From Oscillospiraceae bacterium (GTDB lineage Bacteria > Bacillota > Clostridia > Oscillospirales > Oscillospiraceae): a DNA stretch of 64,000 nucleotides. The stretch is from assembly GCA_910575815.1 (NCBI GenBank), contig CAJTFN010000012.1, positions 62,001 through 126,000 of the forward strand, written 5' to 3'. Under the pieces are notes generated by a model. That model saw only the letters and a list, made by a program, of their open reading frames with translations. It was not told the origin of the DNA and made no database searches. The position numbers and the translations under genes are program-made. Shown piece by piece: positions 7,844 to 17,752 of this stretch; position 1 is the stretch's first letter; every line of letters begins with the position of its first letter.

Positions 7844-9994
7844 ATGTCGACCATCATCACCCAAAGACAATTCCCCCACTACCGCAAGTACGAAATGGAG
7901 CTGGCGGGCCGCCCCTTGACCCTGGAAGTGGGCAAGCTGGCGGAGCTGGCCAACGCCGCCGTTATGGTGGGCTACGGCGAAACCCGGGTCCTGGTCTGCG
8001 CCACCGCCTCCGCCCGTCCCCGGGACGGCATCGACTTCTTCCCCCTCTCCGTGGACTTCGAGGAGAAGCTCTACTCCGTGGGCCGCATCCCCGGCAGCTT
8101 TAACCGCCGGGAGGGCCGCCCCGGCGAAAAGGGCGTTCTCACCAGCCGGGTCATCGACCGGCCCATTCGCCCCCTCTTCCCCCACGACTTCCGCAACGAC
8201 GTTTCCATCATGGCCACGGTCATGAGCGTGGACCACGACTGCTCCCCGGAGATCTGCGGCCTCATCGGCGCCTCCGCCGCCCTGGCCATCTCCGACATCC
8301 CCTGGCACGGTCCCGTGGGCGCGGTGAAGGTGGGCCTGGTGGACGGCAAGCTCATCTTCAACCCCACCAGCGAGGAGCGGAAGGTCTCCGACCTGGACGT
8401 CACCGTGGTCTCCACCGGCAGCAAGGTGGTCATGATCGAGGCCGGGGCCAACGAGGTGGACAACGACACCATGTTTAAGGCCATCCAGATGGCCCACGAG
8501 GAGAACCAGAAGCAGGTAGAGCTCATCAACCGGATGGTCTCCGAAATCGGCAAGGAGAAGTTCGACTACCCCCACGCCGATTTCGACGAGGAGCTCTTCG
8601 GCAAGATCGTCGCCGCTACCATGGACGAGGCCAAGGCCGCCATGGACACCGACGATAAGAACGTCCGGGAGACCCGGTGGAACGCCCTGATCGAGAAGTG
8701 GCACGAGCTCTTCCTGGACGAGTACCCCGAGATGGACAAGTACCTGGACGAGATCACCTACAAGTTCCAGAAGAAGATTGTCAAGGCCTGGCTGCTGGAG
8801 GGCCACCGGGTGGACGGACGGCAGAAAAACGAGATCCGGCCCCTGGCCTCCGAGGTGGGAATCCTGCCCCGGGCCCATGGCTCCGGACTCTTCACCCGGG
8901 GACAGACCCAGGTCCTCTCCGTGGTCACTCTGGACACCCTCTCCGCCAACCAGAAGCTGGACACCATCTGGGAGGAGACGGAGAAGCGGTATATGCACCA
9001 CTACAACTTCCCCGGCTACTCCGTCGGCGAGGCGAAGCCCGCCCGTTCCCCCGGCCGCCGGGAGATCGGCCACGGCGCTTTGGCTGAGCGGGCCCTGCTG
9101 CCGGTGATTCCCGACGTGGAGCAGTTCCCCTACGCCATCCGGGTGGTTTCCGAGGTGGTCAGCTCCAACGGCTCCACCTCCCAGGGCTCTGTCTGCGGCT
9201 CCACCCTGGCGCTGATGGACGCCGGCGTGCCCATCAAGGCCCCGGTGGCGGGCATCTCCTGCGGCCTGATTCAGGACGACGACGGCGGCTTCACCACCTT
9301 CATTGACATTCAGGGCGTGGAGGACTTCCACGGCGAGATGGACTTCAAGGTGGCGGGCACCAAGAAGGGCATCACCGCCATTCAGATGGACCTGAAGAAC
9401 GACGGCCTCACCATGGAGATCATCAAGAACGCCCTGGAGATCACCTACGACGGCCGCTGCCAGATTCTGGACCAGATCATGCTCCCCGCCATTGCCGAGC
9501 CCCGCAAGGACGTGAGCCGGTACGCCCCCAAGATGCTGACCATGCACATCGATCCCTCCCGGATTCGGGAGGTCATCGGCTCCGGCGGCAAGGTGATTCA
9601 GAAGATTGTGGCGGACACCGGCGCGAAGATCGACATCAATGACGACGGCTCCATTTTCATCGCCGGCGTGGACGCCGCCAGCTGCGACGCCGCCAAGAAG
9701 TGCATTGACGACATTGTCTTTGTCCCTGAGATCGGCGCGCTGTACTATGGCCGGGTGGTGCGCCTGATGACCTTCGGTGCCTTCGTGGAGCTGGCTCCGG
9801 GCAAGGACGGCCTGGTCCACATTTCCAAGCTGGCGGACCACCGCATCGAGAAGGTGGAGGACGCCTGCAAGATCGGCGACATGATGTGGGTGAAGGTTAC
9901 CGACATCGACGAGAAAGGCCGGGTGAACCTGTCCCACAAGGACGCCGTCCGGGAGATCAAGGCCAAGGAGGCCGCGGGCGAGCGGGTGAAGTAA
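7844..9994 (+). CDS. pnp: Polyribonucleotide nucleotidyltransferase (PNPase)
   Basis: 716 residues from the ATG behind AAAAGGAG. PNPase degrades RNA 3' to 5' by phosphorolysis and forms a ring-shaped trimer. The first RNase PH domain shows [11 protein letters not shown] and [10 protein letters not shown]; an all-helical linker follows; the second RNase PH domain carries [16 protein letters not shown] and [13 protein letters not shown] domain ([15 protein letters not shown]) lies near residues 565-625, and an S1 domain (Y-Y-G-R-V-V...G-A-F-V-E) lies at the C-terminus. All domains are complete. The opposite strand is also open for over 2 kb, a codon-use effect. Confidence 0.98.
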   Translation: MSTIITQRQFPHYRKYEMELAGRPLTLEVGKLAELANAAVMVGYGETRVLVCATASARPRDGIDFFPLSVDFEEKLYSVGRIPGSFNRREGRPGEKGVLTSRVIDRPIRPLFPHDFRNDVSIMATVMSVDHDCSPEICGLIGASAALAISDIPWHGPVGAVKVGLVDGKLIFNPTSEERKVSDLDVTVVSTGSKVVMIEAGANEVDNDTMFKAIQMAHEENQKQVELINRMVSEIGKEKFDYPHADFDEELFGKIVAATMDEAKAAMDTDDKNVRETRWNALIEKWHELFLDEYPEMDKYLDEITYKFQKKIVKAWLLEGHRVDGRQKNEIRPLASEVGILPRAHGSGLFTRGQTQVLSVVTLDTLSANQKLDTIWEETEKRYMHHYNFPGYSVGEAKPARSPGRREIGHGALAERALLPVIPDVEQFPYAIRVVSEVVSSNGSTSQGSVCGSTLALMDAGVPIKAPVAGISCGLIQDDDGGFTTFIDIQGVEDFHGEMDFKVAGTKKGITAIQMDLKNDGLTMEIIKNALEITYDGRCQILDQIMLPAIAEPRKDVSRYAPKMLTMHIDPSRIREVIGSGGKVIQKIVADTGAKIDINDDGSIFIAGVDAASCDAAKKCIDDIVFVPEIGALYYGRVVRLMTFGAFVELAPGKDGLVHISKLADHRIEKVEDACKIGDMMWVKVTDIDEKGRVNLSHKDAVREIKAKEAAGERVK

Positions 9995-10016
9995 CTTTTC
10001 TTAAAAGAAAAGTTAC
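9991..10016. terminator. AT-rich palindrome overlapping the pnp stop
   Basis: GTAACTTTTCTT, AA, AAGAAAAGTTAC: a 26-bp inverted repeat containing the pnp stop codon. It may protect the mRNA 3' end or act as a weak terminator. The stronger terminator lies about 90 bp downstream. Confidence 0.5.
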
Positions 10017-10103
10017 CAAAAGAACTTTATCGCGCTCTGGGGTCCGGAGCTTGTCCGGGCTGGAGCGGCGGCAACGCGGATTTGATGCAATCGAATGAAA
10101 GAA

Positions 10104-10137
10104 GCGGGACGGGCCGGGAGGTCCGTCCCGCTTTTTT
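10104..10137 (+). terminator. Intrinsic terminator after pnp
   Basis: GCGGGACGG (10104-10112) pairs with CCGTCCCGC (10123-10131), followed by six T. Confidence 0.9.
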
Positions 10138-10161
10138 CCAGGGAATTTTTTGGGGGACCCA

Positions 10162-10190
10162 TTGAAAGGCCCGGGAATTTGTGCTATGCT
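10162..10190 (+). promoter_or_regulatory. Promoter of the BspA/SLH surface protein gene
   Basis: TTGAAA (10162-10167), 17 bp, TATGCT (10185-10190), about 50 nt before the start codon. Confidence 0.75.
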
Positions 10191-10239
10191 GTAGCTGTGA
10201 AATTGGCGCGCAAGGCGCGTGAGACAGGAGGAGCGGAAG

Positions 10240-13200
10240 ATGAGGCGTTGGATTTGGAGGGTTCTGCTGGCGGCGGTGCTGATGGCCGCGCTGACGGGGA
10301 CCGCTTTGGCGGCGGATACAATTGTAGTACAGGACGGTATCAAGTATGACTTGAGTACCGGAACTGTGGTGCGCAACGAGGACAATACCGGAATTAAAAC
10401 CGCTGTGATCAAGTCGGCGGTTCGGGGCGTGCCGATTACGGGAATTGCGAACGGCGCGTTCTCTGGTTTTGCGGGTTTGGGGTCCCTGACGATCCCGAGT
10501 TCGATTACGGAAATTGGCGCGAATGCCTTCCGGAACTGCGAGAACCTGGGCAGCGTTATAATTCCTGAAAACGTTGTAACAATTGGCGCAAACGCATTTT
10601 TTGGCTGTACGAGTTTGACCTCGCTGACCTTCCGGGACAAAGTAACCATGAACCCTGACGGGGCTCCGGTTGTACAGCAGGTCACGTCCATTGGAGAGGC
10701 AGCCTTTGCTTCCTGCTCAAATTTAAGAACGCTGAAACTCTCTGGCAGCATCCGAGAAATTGGCCCCATGGCCTTTGACAGCTGCAAAAATGCTCTGCGG
10801 GAAATCAAAATTCCCGATGGTGTGACAAAGATCGGAGAAAAGGCCTTTGCCAACTGCACGGAGCTGAGAACACTTTCCATCCCCGGCTCGGTGGGCAACT
10901 TTGACGCCGTAATTTTAGAGGGAAATAAAAATCTGAAGGTTGTGCATTACGGCGGCGCGGTTGATAAAATGCTGGATGGCCTTCCGGACGATATGAAGGG
11001 TTCCGGCACTGCCGACGACCCGGCCGGAAAGAATGTCCACACTACCACGGCGGGTCTTCCCAACGCCAAAGCGCCTACCTGTTCCGTGGCGGGCTTTGTG
11101 AATGAGGCCATAACCTGCAAAAGCTGCACGGGACTGAATATCGAACGGGAAGTTCCCAAGCTGGAGCACTCTTATACGTGGACTACCTCGATGGAGCCGG
11201 CTGCTCCGAAAGACTGTGAAGACCAGGTCAATACCTATACGGGAACCTGCCGCGTATGCAGCGCCACAAAGACTGAGAAGGAAACCATCAAGGCCGCTCA
11301 GCCCCACGGTGAGCGGGAGACGACGGAAGACGAAAGAAATCAAGAGGCGTTTATCAAGGAAAAATTGGATGCAACCTGCTTCGCGCCGGGTTATAAGGTT
11401 GTGATTTCCAAGGTTTGCCCCACCTGTGATAAGGAAATGGCCACGGAGCGGATTGAAAGTCCCATGTTGGACCATGCCTTTGACTCCGGCAAGACAGAGA
11501 CCAGAGAATTTCTTGAGGCGACCTGCGGCCTGGAGGGAGCGAAGGTCACTGAGAGAGTTTGCGACAAATGTGAAACCGTAGAAAATTTTGCAGAAGGATG
11601 TACGACCTGTGAAGAGTATGAGGACAAAGAGCCTGATGAGGATTATATTAAACATTTGGAGACACATCAGGGAGTAACCATTATTCAAAAGAATGCTACA
11701 CACACCTACGGCACCACCACAAAGGATGTTGTCGTTGCGGAACCGGATTGCGGAAAGGAGGAAAAGGGCACCAAGGTGCTGGGCGCCAAGGTCTGCGAGG
11801 TGTGCGGCAATGTGGATTCTACCGGCTGTAAAACCGAGGAGATTCCCTGGGCCCACACCCCCGACCCGGATGCGGAAACCAAAGAGGAAACTAAGGAAGA
11901 CGCTACTTGCGAGAAGGAAGGACTAAAGATAGTCTCCTCCACCTGCAAAGTCTGTCAGAAGTCGTACGATGCGGAAGTCATCCTCGACAAGATAGACCAT
12001 GAGCGGATTGGCGGGGAAGAGACGAACATACCGGCAACCTGTACCCAAGAGGGCAAAAAAGTCACCGAAGCCGTGACGTGCAAAATGTGCAAACAGGTGC
12101 TTGAAAAAGAAAAAACCGAAACCGTGGACCGCGTCCCCCACAAATGGGGTCCCTTCCAGGAGTCCAGCACCCCGCCGGAGACCCCCAGCACCCGGGAGGC
12201 GGACGGCACGGAAACCCCCGGCACTCCGGAAACCCCGGACGGTTCGGAAACCCCCGGCACTCCGGAAAATCCGGACACCCCGGGAGGCTCCACCGGCACC
12301 GCCGACTCCTGCGGCAAGCCCACCACCAAGCATGGCTATGTGGAGTGTGCCGTCTGCCACACAAGGGAATACCGCACCATTGAGATTCCCTCTACCAACC
12401 GCCACACCTACGGCGAATGGGTAGTCGTGGAGGAGCCCACGGAGACGGAACCGGGCAAGAAAGAGCGCACGTGCTCGGTCTGCAACTATGTGGAATCCCT
12501 GGAGATTCCCCCCACCGGTACGGAGGATCCCGACGATACCGAAGATCCCGACGACACCGAGGATCCTGATAACACCGACAAGCCGTCCAAGCCGGACGAC
12601 AACCGCTATACCATCACCCTCATTCAGGCCAACAACGGCTATGTCTCCGCCCCCAGCGCGGCCATTGCCGGGAACCGGGTGACCATCACCGTCCGGCCCA
12701 ACTCCGGCTATGAACTGGACAGCGTCACCGCCACCCGCTCCAGCGGCAGTGTGGTGCCCCTCAACGGCATCGGCAGCGATCAGTACACGTTCTCCATGCC
12801 CTATTCCAACGTGGAGATTCGGGCCTACTTCACCCGAAAGGCCTCCAGCGCCGCAGAATCCTCCAGCTCCTCCACACCCACGGCGGTGTCTCGCTGGGAC
12901 CCTGTCCCAGGGCAGAATCCCACCCAGAGCATCCCCAGCCTGGGGGCCTCCGGGCAGGTGTTCTCCGATATTCCCACCAGCCATTGGGCGGCGGGGGAGA
13001 TCAACTGGGCCAATCAGGCGGGTTACATGAACGGCAGCTATGGCCGCTTTAACCCCGACGGCACCATCTCCTTCCAGCAGCTCTGGATGGTTCTGGCCCG
13101 GTTGACCGGCAGCCGTCCCACGAACATGGAGGACGCCCGGCATTGGGCGGTCATCAAGGGCTTTGCTGAGGGCTTCAACCCCAACTACCCCGTGACCCGG

Positions 13201-13443
13201 CATCAGCTGGTGACGGCCCTGTACCGCTGTGCCCATCTCATGGGCAACGCCAACAACGCCACCACCAGCCTGGCGGGCTATACGGACAGCCGCACCGTCC
13301 CCGCCTCCGCCCGAAGCGCCATGGCCTGGGCCGTGGCCAACGGCATCGTGGGCGGCACCTCCGACGGACGGCTGAACCCCAACTCCACCATTACCCGGGC
13401 CCAGTTCGCGGTGCTGCTGTACCGCTTCAGCCAGCGGGCGTAA
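10240..13443 (+). CDS. Secreted BspA-type leucine-rich repeat protein with Cys-rich repeats and C-terminal SLH domains
   Basis: 1067 residues from the ATG behind ACAGGAGGAG. A signal peptide (cut near ALAAD) leads to about 200 residues of BspA-type LRR units with recurring pattern I-P-S/D-x-x-T-x-I-G-x-x-A-F. Next come about seven repeats of roughly 60-80 residues with the pattern A-T-C...G-x-K-x...C-x-x-C...H-x-Y/W, then a Pro/Thr-rich linker (ETPGTPE-like) and an Asp-rich linker (EDPDDT three times). A beta-rich bacterial repeat follows, then SLH-type modules from about residue 905 (F-S-D-I-P...H-W-A, F-x-P-x-x-x-I-T-R-A-Q). The SLH region should bind secondary wall polymer and the LRR/Cys parts face outward, probably for adhesion. 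The paired cysteines could bind zinc. Confidence 0.9.
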   Translation: MRRWIWRVLLAAVLMAALTGTALAADTIVVQDGIKYDLSTGTVVRNEDNTGIKTAVIKSAVRGVPITGIANGAFSGFAGLGSLTIPSSITEIGANAFRNCENLGSVIIPENVVTIGANAFFGCTSLTSLTFRDKVTMNPDGAPVVQQVTSIGEAAFASCSNLRTLKLSGSIREIGPMAFDSCKNALREIKIPDGVTKIGEKAFANCTELRTLSIPGSVGNFDAVILEGNKNLKVVHYGGAVDKMLDGLPDDMKGSGTADDPAGKNVHTTTAGLPNAKAPTCSVAGFVNEAITCKSCTGLNIEREVPKLEHSYTWTTSMEPAAPKDCEDQVNTYTGTCRVCSATKTEKETIKAAQPHGERETTEDERNQEAFIKEKLDATCFAPGYKVVISKVCPTCDKEMATERIESPMLDHAFDSGKTETREFLEATCGLEGAKVTERVCDKCETVENFAEGCTTCEEYEDKEPDEDYIKHLETHQGVTIIQKNATHTYGTTTKDVVVAEPDCGKEEKGTKVLGAKVCEVCGNVDSTGCKTEEIPWAHTPDPDAETKEETKEDATCEKEGLKIVSSTCKVCQKSYDAEVILDKIDHERIGGEETNIPATCTQEGKKVTEAVTCKMCKQVLEKEKTETVDRVPHKWGPFQESSTPPETPSTREADGTETPGTPETPDGSETPGTPENPDTPGGSTGTADSCGKPTTKHGYVECAVCHTREYRTIEIPSTNRHTYGEWVVVEEPTETEPGKKERTCSVCNYVESLEIPPTGTEDPDDTEDPDDTEDPDNTDKPSKPDDNRYTITLIQANNGYVSAPSAAIAGNRVTITVRPNSGYELDSVTATRSSGSVVPLNGIGSDQYTFSMPYSNVEIRAYFTRKASSAAESSSSSTPTAVSRWDPVPGQNPTQSIPSLGASGQVFSDIPTSHWAAGEINWANQAGYMNGSYGRFNPDGTISFQQLWMVLARLTGSRPTNMEDARHWAVIKGFAEGFNPNYPVTRHQLVTALYRCAHLMGNANNATTSLAGYTDSRTVPASARSAMAWAVANGIVGGTSDGRLNPNSTITRAQFAVLLYRFSQRA

Positions 13444-13484
13444 GGCCCCATTGGGGAGACCGGCTATTCATTCATCCCAAGACG

Positions 13485-13515
13485 CAGGGGCGGGCCAAAA
13501 AGCCCGTCCCTGTTT
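13485..13515 (+). terminator. Intrinsic terminator after the BspA/SLH gene
   Basis: CAGGGGCGGGC (13485-13495) pairs with GCCCGTCCCTG (13502-13512), followed by TTTCTC. Confidence 0.75.
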
Positions 13516-13555
13516 CTCATCACGCTGCGGGCCGCACCCGCGGGAAGGAGCCGCT

Positions 13556-14956
13556 ATGGATACCATCGCCGCCATCGCCTCCGGGGGAAGGGCCCCCGCC
13601 GCCATTGGAATCGTCCGGATCTCCGGGCCGGACTGCTTCGCCGTCTGTGACCGGATCTTCCGCTCCGGAAAGCCCTTCGGGCGGCTGGAGCCCCGGCGGA
13701 TGGCGCTGGGAGAGCTTCTGGACGCCGGAGGGCGGACCATCGACCGGGGGCTGGCGGTGCGCTTCCCCGGGCCCCACAGCTACACCGGCGAGGACTGTGC
13801 CGAGTTCCATTGTCACGGCTCCCCGGTGGTGCTGGGGGAGGTGCTGGCCGCCCTCTTCGCCGCCGGGGCGGCCGAGGGGCTTCCCGTGCGGCAGGCGGGG
13901 CCGGGGGAGTTCACGAAACGGGCCTTTTTAAACGGGCAGCTGGACCTGACCCAGGCGGAGGCCGTCATAGACCTCATCGACGCCGAGACCGCCGCCGCCG
14001 CCCGGAACGCCGCCGCCCAGCTGAACGGGGGGCTCCGCCGGGTGCTGGAGCCCATTCAGGAGGCCTTGCTGGAGGTCACCAGCCGGTTTTACGCCGTAGT
14101 GGACTATCCGGACGAGGACATCCAGGACGTACAGCCGGAGGAGATCGCCGCCGCCCTCCGGGAGGCCTCCGGAGCCCTGAAGGCCCTGCTGGCCACCTGC
14201 CGCCGGGGGCGGGTACTGAAAAAAGGCGTGCGGACCGCCATCGTGGGCCTGCCCAATGCCGGGAAGTCGTCGTTACTGAACGCCCTGGCGGGGTATGAGC
14301 GGGCCATCGTCACCGACGTGCCGGGAACCACCCGGGACACGGTGGAGGAAGCCGTCCTCTGCGGCGGGGTGCTGCTGCGGCTGGTGGACACGGCGGGCCT
14401 CCGGGAGACGGAGGACGAGGTGGAGCGATTGGGGGTGGAGCGTTCCCGGCGGGCCATGGAGACGGCGGAGCTGATCTTGCTGGTGGAGGACAGCGCCGAT
14501 GAGGAGGCGCTGCCGGAGAAGACGGCGCTGGAGGAGGCCGTCTCCCAGACGGGAAAGCCCTGGATCCACGTTGCCTCCAAGCGGGACCGTTCCGGAATCC
14601 GCTCCGCATCGCTTGGTGGTCCGGACGGGGGCCGCATTCCCGCCGCCTCGGTGTCCCTCTCCGCCCTCACCGGAGAGGGCCTGGAGGACCTTGAAAACGC
14701 CGTCGCCGCCCTCTTTCCCGCCGGGGAGCAGGGGGAAGCGGGAAGCCTCCTCACAGACCAGCGGCAGGAGGATGCCGCCCGCCGGGCCCTGGAGGCCCTG
14801 GACCGGGCCCTGGAGGCCCTGGAGAGCGGGCTGACCCCCGACGCCGTCCTTACCGACGCGGAGGAGGCGCTGGACGCCGTGGGAGAGCTGACGGGCCGGA
14901 CGGCGAAGGAGGAGATCGTCAGCCGGATTTTCTCCAGGTTCTGCGTGGGGAAATGA
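13556..14956 (+). CDS. mnmE: tRNA uridine-5-carboxymethylaminomethyl modification GTPase MnmE (TrmE)
   Basis: 466 residues from the ATG behind GGGAAGGAG. With MnmG it installs the cmnm5 group on wobble U34 of certain tRNAs. The N-terminal folate-binding domain starts DTIAAIAS and includes GEFTKRAFLNG. A helical domain holds an inserted Ras-like G domain: P-loop GLPNAGKSSL near residues 228-237, G2 GTTRD, G3 DTAGLR. It ends with the invariant C-(V)-G-K, here FCVGK. The domain set is complete. The usual neighbour mnmG is not adjacent. Confidence 0.97.
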   Translation: MDTIAAIASGGRAPAAIGIVRISGPDCFAVCDRIFRSGKPFGRLEPRRMALGELLDAGGRTIDRGLAVRFPGPHSYTGEDCAEFHCHGSPVVLGEVLAALFAAGAAEGLPVRQAGPGEFTKRAFLNGQLDLTQAEAVIDLIDAETAAAARNAAAQLNGGLRRVLEPIQEALLEVTSRFYAVVDYPDEDIQDVQPEEIAAALREASGALKALLATCRRGRVLKKGVRTAIVGLPNAGKSSLLNALAGYERAIVTDVPGTTRDTVEEAVLCGGVLLRLVDTAGLRETEDEVERLGVERSRRAMETAELILLVEDSADEEALPEKTALEEAVSQTGKPWIHVASKRDRSGIRSASLGGPDGGRIPAASVSLSALTGEGLEDLENAVAALFPAGEQGEAGSLLTDQRQEDAARRALEALDRALEALESGLTPDAVLTDAEEALDAVGELTGRTAKEEIVSRIFSRFCVGK

Positions 14957-15005
14957 GCTCCCCGGAAGGGAGATGGCCTCCGGCCAGAGGGCTTGAAGGA
15001 AAAAG

Positions 15006-15061
15006 AACAGAGGATTTTTCCAGGCAGGGCGGAAGCCCTGGGGAAAAACCCTCTGTTTTTT
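15006..15061 (+). terminator. Long intrinsic terminator after mnmE
   Basis: A stem of more than 20 bp (AACAGAGG...TTTTTCC...CAGGGC with GCCCTG...GGAAAAA...CCTCTG) ending in a T run. Confidence 0.8.
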
Positions 15062-15104
15062 CGCGGTCAAAGCGGCCTTGGGGCGGGGAAGGGAGACTGG
15101 GATC

Positions 15105-15494
15105 TTAGCGCTCTATGTAGGCGAAAGAGCCAACGAACCGCGCCGGCGCGCCGGGGACATAGCGGCTGCCCTCGAACTGGTAGTCGTAGATGGCCAGCAC
15201 CGCATTATAGGGCTGGTCAAACCCTCTGGGGTACAGCTCCGCCAAAGCGCCCGCCAGAGCGCTACCCAAGGGCTCCGCCACCACGGCCGGGTCCTGGGAG
15301 GCGGCGGCGTTCAGCTCGTAGTCGAACACGTCCGGCTCAAAGGGCCAGAGATCGCCGTTGAAAAAGTCCTGGGTAAAGGAGGGGACCTTTTCGCCGTTCT
15401 CGTTCCGCATGAAGCGGTTTTCGGCGTAAGCCGTCAAGGCCTCCCTGCTCTCAAAGCTGCCAAGCCAGATGGAAACGATGCCTTCTTCTTCCAT
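15105..15494 (-). CDS. Immunity protein 22 (Imm22/DUF4284)-like protein
   Basis: 129 residues from the ATG behind AAAGGAG. The start V-S-I-W-L-G-S-F-E-S and later S-F-T-Q-D-F and Y-D-Y-Q-F-E segments match my memory of the Imm22 family. Such proteins are cytosolic antitoxins in polymorphic-toxin systems and are often found as orphans. No toxin gene is adjacent. The 189 bp between it and the GNAT gene holds nothing I can identify. Confidence 0.65.
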   Translation of the reverse strand: MEEEGIVSIWLGSFESREALTAYAENRFMRNENGEKVPSFTQDFFNGDLWPFEPDVFDYELNAAASQDPAVVAEPLGSALAGALAELYPRGFDQPYNAVLAIYDYQFEGSRYVPGAPARFVGSFAYIER

Positions 15495-15683
15495 GGTGAT
15501 TCTCCTTTGTCGTGATTTGGGACCTGTAGGCCGGAGCGAAGACGCCGGGGAAGAGCCGTTGGAGCCTGGGTTCCCCCGTCCTCCGGGGCGGCACAGGTTT
15601 TGCATGGGGTTCGCCTGAAAGCCGGCGGCGCGGTTTGGCGGTTCGTCCGGAACCCTGCCGTGCTTCCGATGGGCCCTGGTGGG

Positions 15684-16319
15684 TCAGCGCAGAACGGAGT
15701 GGCTGAGGATATAGAATTCCTCCTGGCAGGGGAGAACCCGCCGCTCCATGGGAGGCAGACGGTCGTCATAGCGCCGGGCGGCCTCCTCGTCGATCTGCAT
15801 GACGGGACTGTCCCGGTAAACCCAGGGGCCGCCGTCCAGAGCGCCGGGGCGCAGCTCTTTGACCAGCATGGCGGTGGGGCAGCTGCCGTCCTCCATTTGA
15901 ACCTGATAGCGTTTGCAGCACTGGAACCCCCGGCCCACGTAGTTGGCGGGCGCGCCGAAGATGACCACCGCTTCCCAGCCCAGAGCCCTGGCCTTGGCGA
16001 AGGAGTGCTCAATGAGGGCCTTGCCATAGCCCTGGCGCTGGCGCTCCGGCGCGACGCAGAGGGGACCGAAGGTCAGGATGTCCTTCCGCTGGCCGTTTTT
16101 GCCTTCAAGAGAGGCCCGGGTGTAGAGAATACTGCCAGCGATTTCCCCGTCCAGCTCCAGCACGAAGGACAGCTCCGGAAGAAAATCCCGGTGGTCCCGC
16201 ATAATGTGGACCAGGTAGTGTTCGTGACAGCCGGGAACATAGAGATTATAGAACGCCCTTCGGGTCAGGTCTTCTACTCTCGGATAGTCGGCTTCGGTTT
16301 CGTTTCGGATGGTTACCAT
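15684..16319 (-). CDS. GNAT-family N-acetyltransferase
   Basis: 211 residues from the ATG behind AAAGGAG. The acetyl-CoA loop is visible as L-C-V-A-P-E-R-Q-R-Q-G-Y-G-K-A-L near residues 87-102, after a strand with FGP. A YVGRGFQCCKRY segment follows (GNAT motif B region). The C-terminal ~60 residues (M-E-R-R-V-L-P-C-Q-E-E-F) form an extension. The substrate cannot be predicted. It has its own promoter. Confidence 0.88.
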   Translation of the reverse strand: MVTIRNETEADYPRVEDLTRRAFYNLYVPGCHEHYLVHIMRDHRDFLPELSFVLELDGEIAGSILYTRASLEGKNGQRKDILTFGPLCVAPERQRQGYGKALIEHSFAKARALGWEAVVIFGAPANYVGRGFQCCKRYQVQMEDGSCPTAMLVKELRPGALDGGPWVYRDSPVMQIDEEAARRYDDRLPPMERRVLPCQEEFYILSHSVLR

Positions 16320-16399
16320 GCGTCGTTCTCCTTTGCGCGGCTGCCAGGGAGTCCCTGGGGGGACGCGGCAGGATGGAGACACCGCGTGCCTGTGCTATT

Positions 16400-16428
16400 A
16401 ATATACCAGACGCCCGGCGGAATGTCCA
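16400..16428 (-). promoter_or_regulatory. Promoter of the GNAT gene
   Basis: On the minus strand TGGACA (16423-16428), 17 bp, TATATT (16400-16405). Confidence 0.7.
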
Positions 16429-16588
16429 CAAAAAAAGGCGGTTTTCTGCCGCCATATTTCGTGGGACAATCCAGGACGCCAGAGGACTTCCAGGTCCTGG
16501 AAAGCTCTTCGGCAGAAGTCCCGGAAGCCCTCCGGCCCGCCAAGCCGCCGGAAGAATTCTCCCGACAGCCTGGCGGCGAGAGGAGGGA

Positions 16589-17200
16589 TCAGCCCTGTAA
16601 GATGTCCCGGCCATAGGGGGCCATTTCCAGGCGGATGAAGAAGCCCTGATCGTGGGAGCAGACGGGGCAGACCTTGGGGGCCTGTAAGCCCTCGTGAATG
16701 TGGCCGCAGTTGAGGCACATCCAAGCGCATTTGACATCGGAGACGAAGAGCTTTCCGGCCTCCAGCAGATCGGCGAATTGGCAGAAGCGGTTGCCGTGGG
16801 TCTGCTCGATTTTGGCGATCTGCTGGAAGGAGGCGGCCACCTCGGGGAAGCCCTCTTTTCGGGCGGTGTCGGCAAAGCCGGCGTAAACGGGGTCGAATTC
16901 CTCGTACTCGTTGTGCTGGGCCCGGCGGAGAAGCTGGACCACGTCGTTGGTGATGTCCACAGGGTATCCCCCGTCGATTTGGACGGTCTCACCGGCCACG
17001 TCCTTCATGTGGTTGTAGAAGATTTCCGCGTGTTCCTTCTCCTGGCCCGCGGTGAAGGTGAAGATGGCCTCCAGGACATGGAGCTGCTGCTTCTGGCAGA
17101 GACCGGCGGCGAAGGTATAGCGGTTCCGGGCCTGGCTTTCGCCGGCGAAGGAGCGCATGAGGTTTTTAAGGGTTTCGCTTTCCTTGAGCTGTTTGGACAT
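16589..17200 (-). CDS. Rubrerythrin
   Basis: 203 residues; the ATG follows GGGAGGC. Rubrerythrin reduces hydrogen peroxide in anaerobes with a diiron centre and a rubredoxin iron. The ferritin-like part has the expected ligand helices: F-A-G-E-S-Q-A-R-N-R-Y (Glu near 20), E-K-E-H (53-56), E-Y-E-E-F, and E-x-x-H near 130. The C-terminal rubredoxin-like domain has C-x-x-C-G-H-I (near 162) and C-P-V-C (near 178). All ligands are present, so it is probably functional. Confidence 0.96.
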   Translation of the reverse strand: MSKQLKESETLKNLMRSFAGESQARNRYTFAAGLCQKQQLHVLEAIFTFTAGQEKEHAEIFYNHMKDVAGETVQIDGGYPVDITNDVVQLLRRAQHNEYEEFDPVYAGFADTARKEGFPEVAASFQQIAKIEQTHGNRFCQFADLLEAGKLFVSDVKCAWMCLNCGHIHEGLQAPKVCPVCSHDQGFFIRLEMAPYGRDILQG

Positions 17201-17399
17201 AAAAATATTGCCTCCCTACGTTCGAAGTATGGAGGCAGTATTTCCCAAAACCGAGGGATTATGCGCGTCCGGAGCAAGCATTGCCAGACCGGAGGTCCCG
17301 GAGGGAGGGGCCGCCGAGGGCGGCGGCCCCTGCGGGATGTTCCATCGAGGCCCCGTAAGGAGGGGGACGTTCTACCGGAGCAGTTCCACAACGAGAAAA

Positions 17400-17745
17400 G
17401 GGCGGACAAATTGTCCGCCCCTACAGGTGATCTATCGATAGAAGAACCGATGAGGAAAGAAGGAATCCAGGCCGATTCGATGACCAGGCCAGCGACAGCG
17501 GAAAGAGGAATACGCCAAGTCGAGAACCACCAGCCCCCGTTTAACTACGCCGCGTGAGAAGTCATTCCTGTCTCCCGCCAGTCATTCAGGCGCGCCCCCG
17601 TATCGCAACCCCCGTACTTCTTTTTCTCTTTTGGACCGTGCACGGCCCGTTTTCTCTTTTTCTTCTGGCAAGAAAAAGAGAAAATGGGGGGTGCAAAGCA
17701 CCAGCCATCTTCATGGCTGAAATCCTCCCCGCCCGCAAGGGCGAG
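17400..17745 (-). repeat. Dispersed palindrome-rich repeat, copy C
   Basis: Same order and orientation as copy B, with a shortened purine tract: GGGCGGAC/GTCCGCCC, CTATCGATAG, CAGGCC, GACAGCGGAAAG, the GGACCGTGCACGGCCC palindrome, the long hairpin, CAGCCAT/ATGGCTG and a terminal CGCCC/GGGCG. It abuts the metG stop. The left flank 17309-17399 resembles the flank of copy B. No gene lies between 17201 and 17752. Confidence 0.9.
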
Positions 17746-17752
17746 AAGAACT

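Noticed and set aside
7793..9937. 714-codon open frame antisense to pnp
   Set aside because: Same codon-bias shadow; no ribosome site, and pnp is unmistakable.
12170..12590. Short tandem DNA repeats that might be a CRISPR or VNTR
   Set aside because: They encode E-T-P-G-T-P-E and E-D-P-D-D-T linkers in frame inside the SLH protein; no spacer structure.
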